From NCBI RefSeq assembly GCF_003952485.1, contig NZ_CP034447.1:2542001-2606000 (forward strand): DNA of 64,000 nucleotides. The letters are read 5' to 3'. The notes under the pieces were generated by a model. The model had not been told where the DNA came from and did no database searches. It was given only the letters and a program-made list of their open reading frames with translations. Within the stretch, counting starts at the first letter, position 1. The number at the start of each line of letters is the position of its first letter. The DNA comes from Mesorhizobium sp. M1E.F.Ca.ET.045.02.1.1. Lineage in GTDB: Bacteria > Pseudomonadota > Alphaproteobacteria > Rhizobiales > Rhizobiaceae. A program made the translations under genes and the position numbers. This document shows positions 17,471 to 26,355 of this stretch, in pieces.

Positions 17471-19000
17471 ATGGCAACTCTCCATTATGCAGCGGGCGGC
17501 TCTGCCGCCGACGTGGCAGCCGCAGGGTTCAATCTCGTCGATGTTCAGTACCTTTCGCAGGTAAACGCACTGCCCGACGGAATGAAGGCGTTGGTCTATC
17601 TCAACGCCCATGATGGCGTTACCCAGTCGTTCATTGATCAAGTTACTCCATTCCTTAACAATCCAAAGGTATTTGGGTTCTATCTGACGGATGAGCCGGA
17701 TCCTACCGGCAGGTGGGGGACTTATGCGACCGCGGCAGATCTGAAGGCGGAATCCGACTGGATCCATTCTCATTTCCCGGGTGCAAAGACTTTCATCACG
17801 ATGATGAACATGGGGTCTATCGCCGACCCGAGCTTCGCCAATACCTACAACCCGGAAAACACGGGCATCGACTATTACGGCGTCGGTGCTTATGCGATCA
17901 CTTCCAAGACAGCCAGCAATCCGGACTACAACATGATCGATCGCATGGTTGCGGCTGCGGTTGCTTCAGGGATTCCGGCTGACCGCATCATCCCGGAGTA
18001 CCAGGCTTTCGGCGGCGGAAACTGGGTAAGCGAAAATGGCGGCTCCTTCGTCGTCCCGACCGCTGACCAGGAAAAGATCATGATGGATCACTGGGCCAAG
18101 CTGGTTCCTTCGCCGGCATTCGACTTCACGTATGCCTGGGGCTCGCAGAACGGCGACACCGCGCTCGGGAACTCCCCGGAACTGCAGGCCTTCTTCCTGC
18201 AGCACAATACCAGCTCGACCTCGTCGACGCAGCCGTCGACCACAGAGCCGACGCAGCCGACAACCTCCGAGCCGATACCCACCTCGGAGGCGACACCACC
18301 ACCGTCCGATCCCACTTCGCCAACGACCGACCCCACGACGTCAACGACCAACCCGACGACGCCGACGACCGACCCGACGACAATAGCCACAGATCCTTCA
18401 AGCGGCGATCACATTGTCCATGGAGGCAAGGGCAACAACACCTACCATATCGACAATGCGCACGACAAAGTGATGGAAGCTGCAGGCGCCGGCTTCGACA
18501 AGGTGATGGCCTCGGTCAGCTATGCCCTGTCTGCCGGCTCGCATATCGAGCAGCTCTCCACCTCCAGAACCGGCGGCAAGACGGCGATCGACCTGACCGG
18601 CAACGAGTTCGCCCAGAAGATCAACGGCAACTATGGCGACAACAAAATCAACGGTGGCGGAGGGTCCGACATATTGAAGGGCTATGGCGGCCACGACGCC
18701 TTCGTGTTCAACACGGCTCTTGGGGCTGGAAACGTCGACAGGATCGTCGACTTCAACGTTTCCCAAGACAAGATCTACCTCGACCACGCCATATTCGCCG
18801 GACTTCAGAAGGGCGCGCTCCCGGCCGGCGATTTCCACATTGGTCAAGGCGCGCAGGACGCCAGCGACCACATCATCTACAACAGCCGGACTGGGGCGCT
18901 CTCTTTCGACAGCGACGGAGTTGGCGGCAATGCTCAGACGCAATTCGCCTCCCTCACCCCGCATCTCCACCTTGACGAACACTCCTTTTTTGTAATCTGA
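17471..19000 (+). CDS. RTX-type secreted protein with glycanase-like N-terminal domain
   Basis: 509 aa without a signal peptide. Residues 1-245 look like a TIM-barrel glycoside hydrolase: FYLTDEPDPTG places Glu75 and IIPEYQAFGGG places Glu176 where acid/base and nucleophile residues often sit, and FTYAWGSQNGD follows. Residues about 247-308 are a Thr/Pro/Ser linker. From about 310 the protein carries hemolysin-type calcium-binding repeats (GGKGNNTYHID, GNYGDNKINGGGGSDILKGYGGHD) and the VDFNVSQDKIYLD segment common before T1SS secretion signals. AAGGA precedes ATG 17471. The divergent type I secretion genes are the likely exporter. Substrate is unknown; the adjacent exopolysaccharide is a reasonable guess. 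Confidence 0.82.
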   Translation: MATLHYAAGGSAADVAAAGFNLVDVQYLSQVNALPDGMKALVYLNAHDGVTQSFIDQVTPFLNNPKVFGFYLTDEPDPTGRWGTYATAADLKAESDWIHSHFPGAKTFITMMNMGSIADPSFANTYNPENTGIDYYGVGAYAITSKTASNPDYNMIDRMVAAAVASGIPADRIIPEYQAFGGGNWVSENGGSFVVPTADQEKIMMDHWAKLVPSPAFDFTYAWGSQNGDTALGNSPELQAFFLQHNTSSTSSTQPSTTEPTQPTTSEPIPTSEATPPPSDPTSPTTDPTTSTTNPTTPTTDPTTIATDPSSGDHIVHGGKGNNTYHIDNAHDKVMEAAGAGFDKVMASVSYALSAGSHIEQLSTSRTGGKTAIDLTGNEFAQKINGNYGDNKINGGGGSDILKGYGGHDAFVFNTALGAGNVDRIVDFNVSQDKIYLDHAIFAGLQKGALPAGDFHIGQGAQDASDHIIYNSRTGALSFDSDGVGGNAQTQFASLTPHLHLDEHSFFVI

Positions 19001-19012
19001 CGGAGCGCCTTG

Positions 19013-19045
19013 CCGGCAGGAGCGAACTGACGCTCCTGCCGGTTT
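19013..19045 (+). terminator. Rho-independent terminator after the RTX-type gene
   Basis: CCGGCAGGAGCG and CGCTCCTGCCGG form a perfect 12-bp stem around an AACTGA loop, followed by TTT. It starts 12 nt after the stop codon. The rest of the gap to 19481 holds no gene that I can support; it presumably contains the promoter of the polysaccharide operon. Confidence 0.8.
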
Positions 19046-19481
19046 CCGCCCCAGAGACGGGCTTCGCGCCGTTTCACGATTCAAGCCCGGTCAAACCGGA
19101 CCATTCCTCGGTTGGAGGATGAGGTCGGCTCTCCTCCGTCAGCGCCTTGCCACCCAATCAGATCCTGTAGCCGGCGCTCTCCCCTGGCGTTTGGTCCGCC
19201 CAACTCCAAAACCTCCCTGGCTTTTTCCGTGCGGGGCTGCAGCCATCGTCGCATTCCCGGGGCAAGGCGGGCCGGGCCGTAGTCATTGAATCTGCATCAG
19301 TTTACGGGCTCCAGCCGATCGCCCTGCGTCTTCATCATTCGAACGGACGAGGACAACAATCGGACCCGCCCCTAGCTTGGAAAACGAGACGAGCGCGTCC
19401 CGCGACTGTAGCGGGACCGTGAAAGACGATCCAAGTTCGGACCACTCAACTGGTGGACCGCGGGTTTTTGGGAGCGGCAAA

Positions 19482-20702
19482 ATGAGCCCGCACCTGGTGT
19501 GTGTAGGAGGCGAGGATCACGCGCTTAGAATTCCATTTCTTATGGAGCTGCGTGAGAGGGGCTTTCGAGTCTCGGCCGTCTCGACCGGCGACGACGCCCC
19601 GTTCCTGAGACACGGGATTGCGCACAGACGCTACGGGTTTGACCGCTTTGCCAGCGGCAGCGGCAAAGCGGGCACGGTCAGGACACTTCGCAGGTTGATA
19701 GCGGAGTTGCGCCCGGACATCGTCCAGAGTTTCGATACAAAGCCCAACCTGTTGACGCCGCTGGCGGTACGTGGACAGGTTCCGGTTGTCCGCACGATCA
19801 ACGGGCTGGGCTGGACCTTCTCATCTATCGGCCCGCGCGCCTTGGCGCTTCGGCCGATCTTCTGCGGTCTGCAATGGCTTGTGTCCTTCTGGACGGCCGC
19901 GACGGTGTTCCAGAACCGTGACGATCAGTCGTTCTTTGAACGTTATCGGCTGCTCGGGCGTGGCGACGGACGCCTGATCGGCGGATCCGGCATCGATATC
20001 GACGCATTCACGGCCGCGAGGCGCCTTGGTCCGTCGGCGGCGAGGATGCGCCAGGAATTCGGGCTTCAATCCGCCGAAGTCGTCATGTTCGTCGGCCGAC
20101 TGACCCGTCAAAAAGGGATACCTACCCTCCTCAAGGCGGTGCCGAAGGTTCTCGCCAAAAGGCCGAATGCGCGCTTCGTGCTCATCGGCCCATGGCAGTC
20201 CGAAGGACCGTTCGCCGTCGACGAATCGGAAATTCGACGGTTTGGTTCCGATGTCGTCGTTTTGGGGAAGCGCCAGGATGTTCCCGCCCTTCTGGGCATG
20301 GCTGACATATTCGCCTTCCCGACCGAATACCGCGAGGGAATCCCGCGTGTGTTGCTGGAAGCCGGGCTCGCCGGTCTGCCGATCGTTGCCTCAAGGATGC
20401 CAGGGTGCAGCGACGTCGTCCAAGACGGGTGGAACGGCTACCTGGTTGCGCCGCGCGACCAGGACGCCCTGGCAAATCGCATCGTTGACCTTCTCTCGGA
20501 TCGTCCTGTTGCTGCGGCCATGGGCAGCCGGTCTGCCGCACTTGTCCGTGAGCGGTTTGCGCTATCGTCGATCGTCGACCAGTACTGCGACCTGTACGAC
20601 AAAACCCTCAGCGGTAGGTCCTGCGGCGGATCGATTAGACGGCGCCCGATCGCGCCAGAGCACGACCTCGCGGATAGCCGGTTGGGCGGAGTGCGCGGAT
20701 GA
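19482..20702 (+). CDS. Family 4 glycosyltransferase
   Basis: 406 aa GT-B enzyme. The C-terminal half has the retaining GT4 pattern: VVMFVGRLTRQKGIPTLLKA, LGKRQDVPALLGMADIFAFPT, the E-x7-E segment REGIPRVLLEAGLAGLPIVAS. The N-terminal half includes PDIVQSFDTKPNLLTP and RTINGLGWTFSS, typical of WcaI/ExpE-like transferases. ATG 19482 has GGGAG 7 nt upstream. It opens the plus-strand polysaccharide run and overlaps the polymerase gene by 4 nt. Confidence 0.88.
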   Translation: MSPHLVCVGGEDHALRIPFLMELRERGFRVSAVSTGDDAPFLRHGIAHRRYGFDRFASGSGKAGTVRTLRRLIAELRPDIVQSFDTKPNLLTPLAVRGQVPVVRTINGLGWTFSSIGPRALALRPIFCGLQWLVSFWTAATVFQNRDDQSFFERYRLLGRGDGRLIGGSGIDIDAFTAARRLGPSAARMRQEFGLQSAEVVMFVGRLTRQKGIPTLLKAVPKVLAKRPNARFVLIGPWQSEGPFAVDESEIRRFGSDVVVLGKRQDVPALLGMADIFAFPTEYREGIPRVLLEAGLAGLPIVASRMPGCSDVVQDGWNGYLVAPRDQDALANRIVDLLSDRPVAAAMGSRSAALVRERFALSSIVDQYCDLYDKTLSGRSCGGSIRRRPIAPEHDLADSRLGGVRG

Positions 20703-21967
20703 TCCGGGACGCGCTCCTCGCTTTTGGGGTTGTGATGGCCGGCGCGACGCAGCTCAATATTCCGGGCTCGTCCTTCGGCTATGGTGAATTGTCCCTAACC
20801 CTCTGGATCATGCTGTCGATCGGACGAATACTCGCCGGGGGTCGTATCGAGTTTACACCCGCCCTGACCAGTCTGGCCGGCTTCTGGCTGGTGATGGCGG
20901 TCACTCTCGCTATCGGCACCATAGTCGCTTATTTGACCACGGTCATATTTTTAACCGGGCTGATACACGACACCGTAGCGTATCTTCTGTTGGTCAGCAT
21001 CACCTGTCTGGCGGCCGCAGAGCCTGACGCCGATCGCCATTTTCGTCGCTCTACCTGGTGGCTGCTTGCAATCGCGAATACGGCCCTTGCCATTCAGGTG
21101 ATCCAGGGCTGGGGGTGGATCCCACAGGCCGGCGTCGAGTCCTGGTATTGGGATCGCTTTCGCGGCTGGTCCGAGAATCCGAACCAGCTCGCGCTGTACT
21201 GCGCGATATTCGGTACGCTGGCCTTGCATCTTGCGACAACCACCGGCAATCGATGGGGCAGGTTCGTCGGCATCGCCAGCGTGTTCTTCACCTTCTACGT
21301 CGGGAGGCTGACGAAGAGCGATGCCTTTTTGTACACCAGTATCCTGACTTATCTCACCTTCCTCGGGCTGCAGATCAGGACGTGGCTCAAGACGGCTGGC
21401 GCCAAGGTCAGCCTTCCGCGGCAAGCTCTCGTTCTCTTGCTGATCGGCAGCGTTCCGTTGGCGATGTCGGTCACTCCCTATGTCCTGTCGGAGGCGACCA
21501 TCCTCGAAAGCTTCGCCAAGAGCCTGACCAAGGACAAGGGCGGCGAAGCCACAGCCGAAACCGCCGAGCTTCGCTTGTATCTCTGGAACGCAGCATTGGA
21601 GAAAGGCGCGCAATCAGGGTCGCTGGGACTCGGGCCAGGTGCGCATGTCGGCCGCCCACCCACGTGGGACAGACAATTTGATGCTCTGACACGACCCTTT
21701 GAGGCCCACAGCACCATCCTCGATCTGTACACCCAAGGTGGCATCATCTCGGTGCTTGCGCTTGTCTGGATCGTCGGCGCCGCCATCATGTCGGCGTGGC
21801 GTGCGAAGCTGGACGCGCTGTTGGCGCTCATGGTGTCAATCGTCATCTTCAGCATGCCGCACCTGATTATCCGCCATCCCATCGTGTGGTTTGCGATAAC
21901 CTTTTGCCTTGTTGCGGGAACGCCTCGCGCTTTCCGTCAGCGGCTCATATCCATCGAGGCCATGTGA
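20699..21967 (+). CDS. O-antigen ligase/polymerase-like membrane protein (Wzy type)
   Basis: 422 aa with about ten hydrophobic segments. A large extracytoplasmic loop holds GWSENPNQLALYC, and a second, longer loop has GLGPGAHVG and FDALTRPFEAHSTILDLYTQGGI, the H-x4-L-x-x-G type loop seen in Wzy/WaaL proteins. It probably polymerises exported repeat units. Its start overlaps the glycosyltransferase stop (ATGA) and its stop overlaps the asnB start. Confidence 0.85.
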   Translation: MIRDALLAFGVVMAGATQLNIPGSSFGYGELSLTLWIMLSIGRILAGGRIEFTPALTSLAGFWLVMAVTLAIGTIVAYLTTVIFLTGLIHDTVAYLLLVSITCLAAAEPDADRHFRRSTWWLLAIANTALAIQVIQGWGWIPQAGVESWYWDRFRGWSENPNQLALYCAIFGTLALHLATTTGNRWGRFVGIASVFFTFYVGRLTKSDAFLYTSILTYLTFLGLQIRTWLKTAGAKVSLPRQALVLLLIGSVPLAMSVTPYVLSEATILESFAKSLTKDKGGEATAETAELRLYLWNAALEKGAQSGSLGLGPGAHVGRPPTWDRQFDALTRPFEAHSTILDLYTQGGIISVLALVWIVGAAIMSAWRAKLDALLALMVSIVIFSMPHLIIRHPIVWFAITFCLVAGTPRAFRQRLISIEAM

Positions 21968-23964
21968 TGTGCGGGATCGCTGGAATTCTTCTCGCACCCG
22001 ATACGGCCGATCCCACGTCGCTCGAGGCGATAGGGCAAATGACGACGGCGCTCCGACACCGCGGGCCGGATGGCGAAGGACTGTGGACAGATCGGGAAGC
22101 CGGCATTGCGCTGGGCCACCGGCGGCTGGCGATCGTCGATCTGTCGGCGGCGGGGCGACAGCCCATGCGTTCTTCCAGCGGCAGATATGTGATCACCTTC
22201 AACGGAGAAATCTACAATTTCAGAGACCTGCGGCGCGAGCTCGAAGATGCCGGCCACCAGTTTCGCGGCACCGGTGACACCGAAGTGATGCTGTGCGCCA
22301 TCGAGACGTGGGGTCTCGAGGCCGCCCTCAAACGCTTTGCGGGCATGTTCGCGTTTGCGTTGTGGGACCTGAAGACCAGGACCCTTCATCTCGCCCGGGA
22401 TCGAATGGGCAAAAAGCCGCTTTACGTCGCATCGGCCGGGCACGCCCTGGTCTTTGCGTCCGAGCTGAAGGCGATCAGGTGCTTTCCGGGCTTCTCCCCC
22501 GAACTCGATCTCGATGCCGCCGCCGACATGCTTTCGCGAGGATGGGTGCCCGATCACAGATGCATCTGGCGGGGAGCGTTCAAGCTGCCGCCCGGTTCCC
22601 TTCTCTCCGTCAGACCCTCGGATCTTGCCGAGGCGGGCGGTGCCGTCTCCCTTTCCCAGCGCGTGAATCACTGGTGGTCGCTGGCCGAAGTCGCCGCCAA
22701 AGGTCGGGAACGGCCGATCGTCGGCAGCGACGATGACCTGACCGACGAACTGGATGACCTGCTTCGGCTCGCCGTTCGCGAACGGATGGTCGCCGACGTG
22801 CCGTTGGGCGCCTTTCTGTCAGGCGGTGTCGACAGCTCTACCGTCGTGGCCTTGATGCAGGCTCAATCCAGAACTCGGGTGCGAACCTTCACCATCGCTT
22901 TCGGGGAAGGTGGCTTTGACGAAGCTCCCTACGCAGCCGAGGTCGCGAGACATCTGGGCACCGACCACACAGAGCTTCACCTTTCATCCAGCGCTGCGCG
23001 CGCCGTCATTCCGGAGTTGCCGCGGATATGGGACGAACCGTTCGCCGACGAATCTCAGATACCAACGCTGCTGGTGGCCCGGCTCGCCCGGCAGCACGTT
23101 ACAGTGGCTCTGTCGGGCGACGGTGGAGATGAGTGCTTCGCCGGCTACGGCCGCCACTTCATGGCGGATCGGCTGAGACGTCACGAAAGGCTCCCGTTAG
23201 TACTGCGGCGAACGATGGCAGCGGGCCTGGGACTGCTGGCCCGTGCAGCGCGCGAGGATTTGATGCGCAGCCTGCCGCTTTCGGCAAACATTCGCCATAT
23301 GCTGCGGAGCGACCGGCTCGATCGCCTCGCAGGGTTGCTCACCGCAACTCACGAAGACGAGCTATATCGACGGTTGGTGGGATCATCGACCAGGAGCCTC
23401 GCTCGCCACAGCCCGCCAGCATCGATCGACGGCACACCACAGCTTGACGGGTTGTTGTCCCGAATTCTGTATGACGATATGGCCGGCTATTTGCCCAGCG
23501 ACATACTGGTGAAGCTGGACCGCGCGACCATGGCAAACAGCCTTGAGGGACGGTGTCCACTGCTCGATCACCGGGTTGTCGAATTCGCCTGGCGCCTTCC
23601 GTCCAACGTGAAGGTTCGCGATGGCGGCGGCAAATGGATCCTTCGTCACGTGCTGCGTCGTTATGTTCCGCAGCGGCTGATCGACCGGCCGAAGCAAGGG
23701 TTCGATGTTCCCATTGCAGCCTGGCTGAGAGGTCCGCTGCGCATCTGGGCCAACGATCTTGTCGCCGATATGCGCGGTTCCGGCGACGGGATCTTCGACA
23801 TTGCGAAGGTGAATGCATGCTGGCGCGATCACATCGACGGCAGGCACGACCATTCTCGCGAATTGTGGCCGGCTCTCATGTTCCAGGCCTGGCACAACGA
23901 TGCGAGGCGGCTATCAGTGCCAGAAACGGGGCTCTCTCGCGTGCCCGAACTTACAGGAGTATAA
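21967..23964 (+). CDS. asnB: AsnB-like glutamine-dependent amidotransferase
   Basis: 665 aa class II amidotransferase. The N-terminal glutaminase begins MCGIAG with catalytic Cys2 and has HRGPDGEG and FNGEIYNF. The synthetase half has the PP-loop SGGVDSSTV and LSGDGGDECFAGYGR. True asparagine synthetases have this layout, but copies inside polysaccharide loci often amidate uronic acids or other carboxyl groups. The ATG at 21967 overlaps the polymerase stop, so it is translationally coupled to the Wzy gene, which supports a role in modifying the polymer. Confidence 0.88.
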   Translation: MCGIAGILLAPDTADPTSLEAIGQMTTALRHRGPDGEGLWTDREAGIALGHRRLAIVDLSAAGRQPMRSSSGRYVITFNGEIYNFRDLRRELEDAGHQFRGTGDTEVMLCAIETWGLEAALKRFAGMFAFALWDLKTRTLHLARDRMGKKPLYVASAGHALVFASELKAIRCFPGFSPELDLDAAADMLSRGWVPDHRCIWRGAFKLPPGSLLSVRPSDLAEAGGAVSLSQRVNHWWSLAEVAAKGRERPIVGSDDDLTDELDDLLRLAVRERMVADVPLGAFLSGGVDSSTVVALMQAQSRTRVRTFTIAFGEGGFDEAPYAAEVARHLGTDHTELHLSSSAARAVIPELPRIWDEPFADESQIPTLLVARLARQHVTVALSGDGGDECFAGYGRHFMADRLRRHERLPLVLRRTMAAGLGLLARAAREDLMRSLPLSANIRHMLRSDRLDRLAGLLTATHEDELYRRLVGSSTRSLARHSPPASIDGTPQLDGLLSRILYDDMAGYLPSDILVKLDRATMANSLEGRCPLLDHRVVEFAWRLPSNVKVRDGGGKWILRHVLRRYVPQRLIDRPKQGFDVPIAAWLRGPLRIWANDLVADMRGSGDGIFDIAKVNACWRDHIDGRHDHSRELWPALMFQAWHNDARRLSVPETGLSRVPELTGV

Positions 23965-23965
23965 G

Positions 23966-26182
23966 ATGGAAGGGTCCAAAGTCAGCCGCATCCATCTTCC
24001 GCATGCCACTGAAATGCCGGTGCCTGGACGCGAAATCAACCAGCGTCTGAGACGGCCGCTGCGCGAACAGATGGACACGCAAACACCGGTCCATCAGCTT
24101 GTTGTTACCCTTCAGCGAAAAAGGTGGTTCCTGCTTGCCATGATCATCGCAGGAGGTGTCCTGGCCGCGCTTTCGGGCCTTGCCCGTCCACCATTGTACG
24201 AAGCTACCACACAGGTGTTCGTCGACGCACCCAGCAGAGCAGCCCCTGCCGGTGGTCTGATCTCTGCTCAGGATATGCTGGACTCCAGCATGGACGACCA
24301 TATCACCATGCTCTCGTCGCAAAGCCATTTGCGAAGCGTAGTGGCGGCGCTGCGCAAGATGGACGCTGCCGATGCTGCAAATCAGCCTGGTGCTGGAACC
24401 GGAAGCCCTCCTCTCGATACTGATCGCGTCGAGCCGAAATCGCGCTCGGTCCTGAACAATCTGCTGGCCAAACTTTGGCCGCGAAGCACGCCGGCGGAGC
24501 CAGATGCGGCTGAACTCAAGGTGCTGCGCGAGGGCTTAAGGATTGGACAGGAACTGAGATCCAGAGTTATCAGCGTCGGCTTTACCGATCCTGATCCGGC
24601 GAGAGCCGCTCTGGTGGCCAATACGTTCGTCCAAGTCTATATCGGCGATCTTACAGCCAAAAGTCAGGCTTCGGACAGGCAGGAACTCGACTCGATAGTC
24701 GCCGGACTGCCGACTATACAAGACAGTCTCGCGGAAGCGACTGATCGTCTGGAGAGGTATCGACTGAGTCACGGCGCAGTCGATCAGGGTGCGGCGGACA
24801 ACGCTGCCAAGGAGACGGCCGAACTCACCCAGCAGATATCGATGTCCAAAGCGGATCTCGCTGCGATGGAATCCCGTCTTCAACATATTGAGGACCTTCG
24901 CAAGCAGGGCGCACCAGTCGCCTCGCTGGTCGAAGCCATCGGCACGCCTGAGTTGGCCGACCTGGCGGCTCGCCAGGCCGGCGCGCCGGCAGACAAGGAT
25001 CTGAGCAAAGCGATTGACAGCGAGGTCGAGCACGGCCTCGCGCGTATCGCCGCGGAGGTGAACATCTATCGGGCTCAGGTACGGGCTCTGGAAGAGCGTA
25101 AGAATGTCCTCGACGCGGTCGTGGCAGATACAGCCGGGCGGCTCTCGGGACTGCGCGCGCTCGAGCCGCAGGTGAGCATCCTGACGCAGCGATACAATGA
25201 CCTGTTGGCCCGGCAACAGGACCTAAAGCGGCGCATAGCAAGTCCATCCCCCAGCGTCGGAATTCTTTCCGCGGCGTGGCCGCCCACGAATGCAACAACC
25301 CTTCCGCCAATTTTCCTCGTTCCGCCGGGTATGATTCTGTTCGGCCTGATCGGAGGGATCCTGGTACTTGTCCGCCAACGCTTTGACCGCACTTTGCGCG
25401 GCGAGGTCGAAGCTGAAGCAGCGCTCAGGGTTCCGTGCCTGGGATTGATACCCCAGGCTCCAACGACGCACGCGAAGCGGCTGCAGCAGCTGGTTTTGGG
25501 CCAGCAGGAGTCTCGATACAGCCGTGCCGTGACATCCCTGCTCGTCGCGGCGGCACCAAATCAACTGAGAGTTCGTTCGCCGCACATCATGCTGATCACC
25601 TCCAGCGTGCCCGAAGATGGAGCGACCGAACTTGCATGGAGCCTGGCATTGGCGGCCACGCGGCTGGGCGGTCGAGTCCTTCTGGTCGATCTTGAACCCA
25701 AGGGCGCGCAGCTCACACTCGAGTTTCTGCATCAATTCAGTGGACCAAAGGCTCGCCATTCTTTCGCGGACTATGTGGGCAATCGCTGCGCCTTGGAGGA
25801 TGCGGTTACCGGCATGCCTGAGGTCGGAATCGACCTAATGACCCTCGGTCCCTCGGAAGATCTGCTGACTCTGCTGTCCCGTGGGAACGGGTCCGAAGTG
25901 ATGGAGGATCTGCACTCGGCTTATAGCGTCGTCATCATAATTGGACCATCGGGGCTCGGGAGGCCGGAAGCCAGGTTCCTCACTGGATGGGCGGATGTGG
26001 TGCTTTTCGCAGTCCGGTGGGCGAAGACGCAACGTCATGTCGCCCGCGGCGTGCTGGAACTGCTTCAGGGAGACGATTCTAGTTCGGTACCGGTCGGGAG
26101 CGTCCTTACGCGGGTGAACCTCAAGAAGCATGCCGGATATCGGCTCGGCGACAGCGCCGATCTCTTGCGCGAGAAGGTATGA
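23966..26182 (+). CDS. Wzc-like polysaccharide co-polymerase with degenerate BY-kinase domain
   Basis: 738 aa. Membrane helix 1 is at about 54-72 and a second one near 450 (FLVPPGMILFGLIGGILVLV), flanking a periplasmic coiled-coil region as in Wzz/Wzc proteins. The cytoplasmic domain from about 540 aligns with BY-kinases but the Walker A equivalent reads SSVPEDGATELA, with Ala553 where the catalytic Lys of GKT is expected. Walker A' (LLVDLEP) keeps its Asp. No C-terminal tyrosine cluster is present. It probably sets chain length without kinase activity. GGAG precedes ATG 23966. Confidence 0.85.
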   Translation: MEGSKVSRIHLPHATEMPVPGREINQRLRRPLREQMDTQTPVHQLVVTLQRKRWFLLAMIIAGGVLAALSGLARPPLYEATTQVFVDAPSRAAPAGGLISAQDMLDSSMDDHITMLSSQSHLRSVVAALRKMDAADAANQPGAGTGSPPLDTDRVEPKSRSVLNNLLAKLWPRSTPAEPDAAELKVLREGLRIGQELRSRVISVGFTDPDPARAALVANTFVQVYIGDLTAKSQASDRQELDSIVAGLPTIQDSLAEATDRLERYRLSHGAVDQGAADNAAKETAELTQQISMSKADLAAMESRLQHIEDLRKQGAPVASLVEAIGTPELADLAARQAGAPADKDLSKAIDSEVEHGLARIAAEVNIYRAQVRALEERKNVLDAVVADTAGRLSGLRALEPQVSILTQRYNDLLARQQDLKRRIASPSPSVGILSAAWPPTNATTLPPIFLVPPGMILFGLIGGILVLVRQRFDRTLRGEVEAEAALRVPCLGLIPQAPTTHAKRLQQLVLGQQESRYSRAVTSLLVAAAPNQLRVRSPHIMLITSSVPEDGATELAWSLALAATRLGGRVLLVDLEPKGAQLTLEFLHQFSGPKARHSFADYVGNRCALEDAVTGMPEVGIDLMTLGPSEDLLTLLSRGNGSEVMEDLHSAYSVVIIIGPSGLGRPEARFLTGWADVVLFAVRWAKTQRHVARGVLELLQGDDSSSVPVGSVLTRVNLKKHAGYRLGDSADLLREKV

Positions 26183-26355
26183 CGAGAGCTGCAGGCTCGT
26201 CCTCAAGCAACGATAATTGCATGAACGGGCGCGAGTATCGCCCTGGGGCCACTGCCTATACGCCGAGCGGCCGTCCTCAAACGGGGTGGTGGTCCTTGCG
26301 GCTTGGCTGCCCGAACAACCCATCATTCGCAGCAAGCGGTTCGTTGCTATTTGAC

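Noticed and set aside
18240..18400. Thr/Pro codon repeats as a tandem DNA repeat locus
   Set aside because: The repeat is imperfect and in frame, and is better explained as the Thr/Pro linker of the secreted protein.
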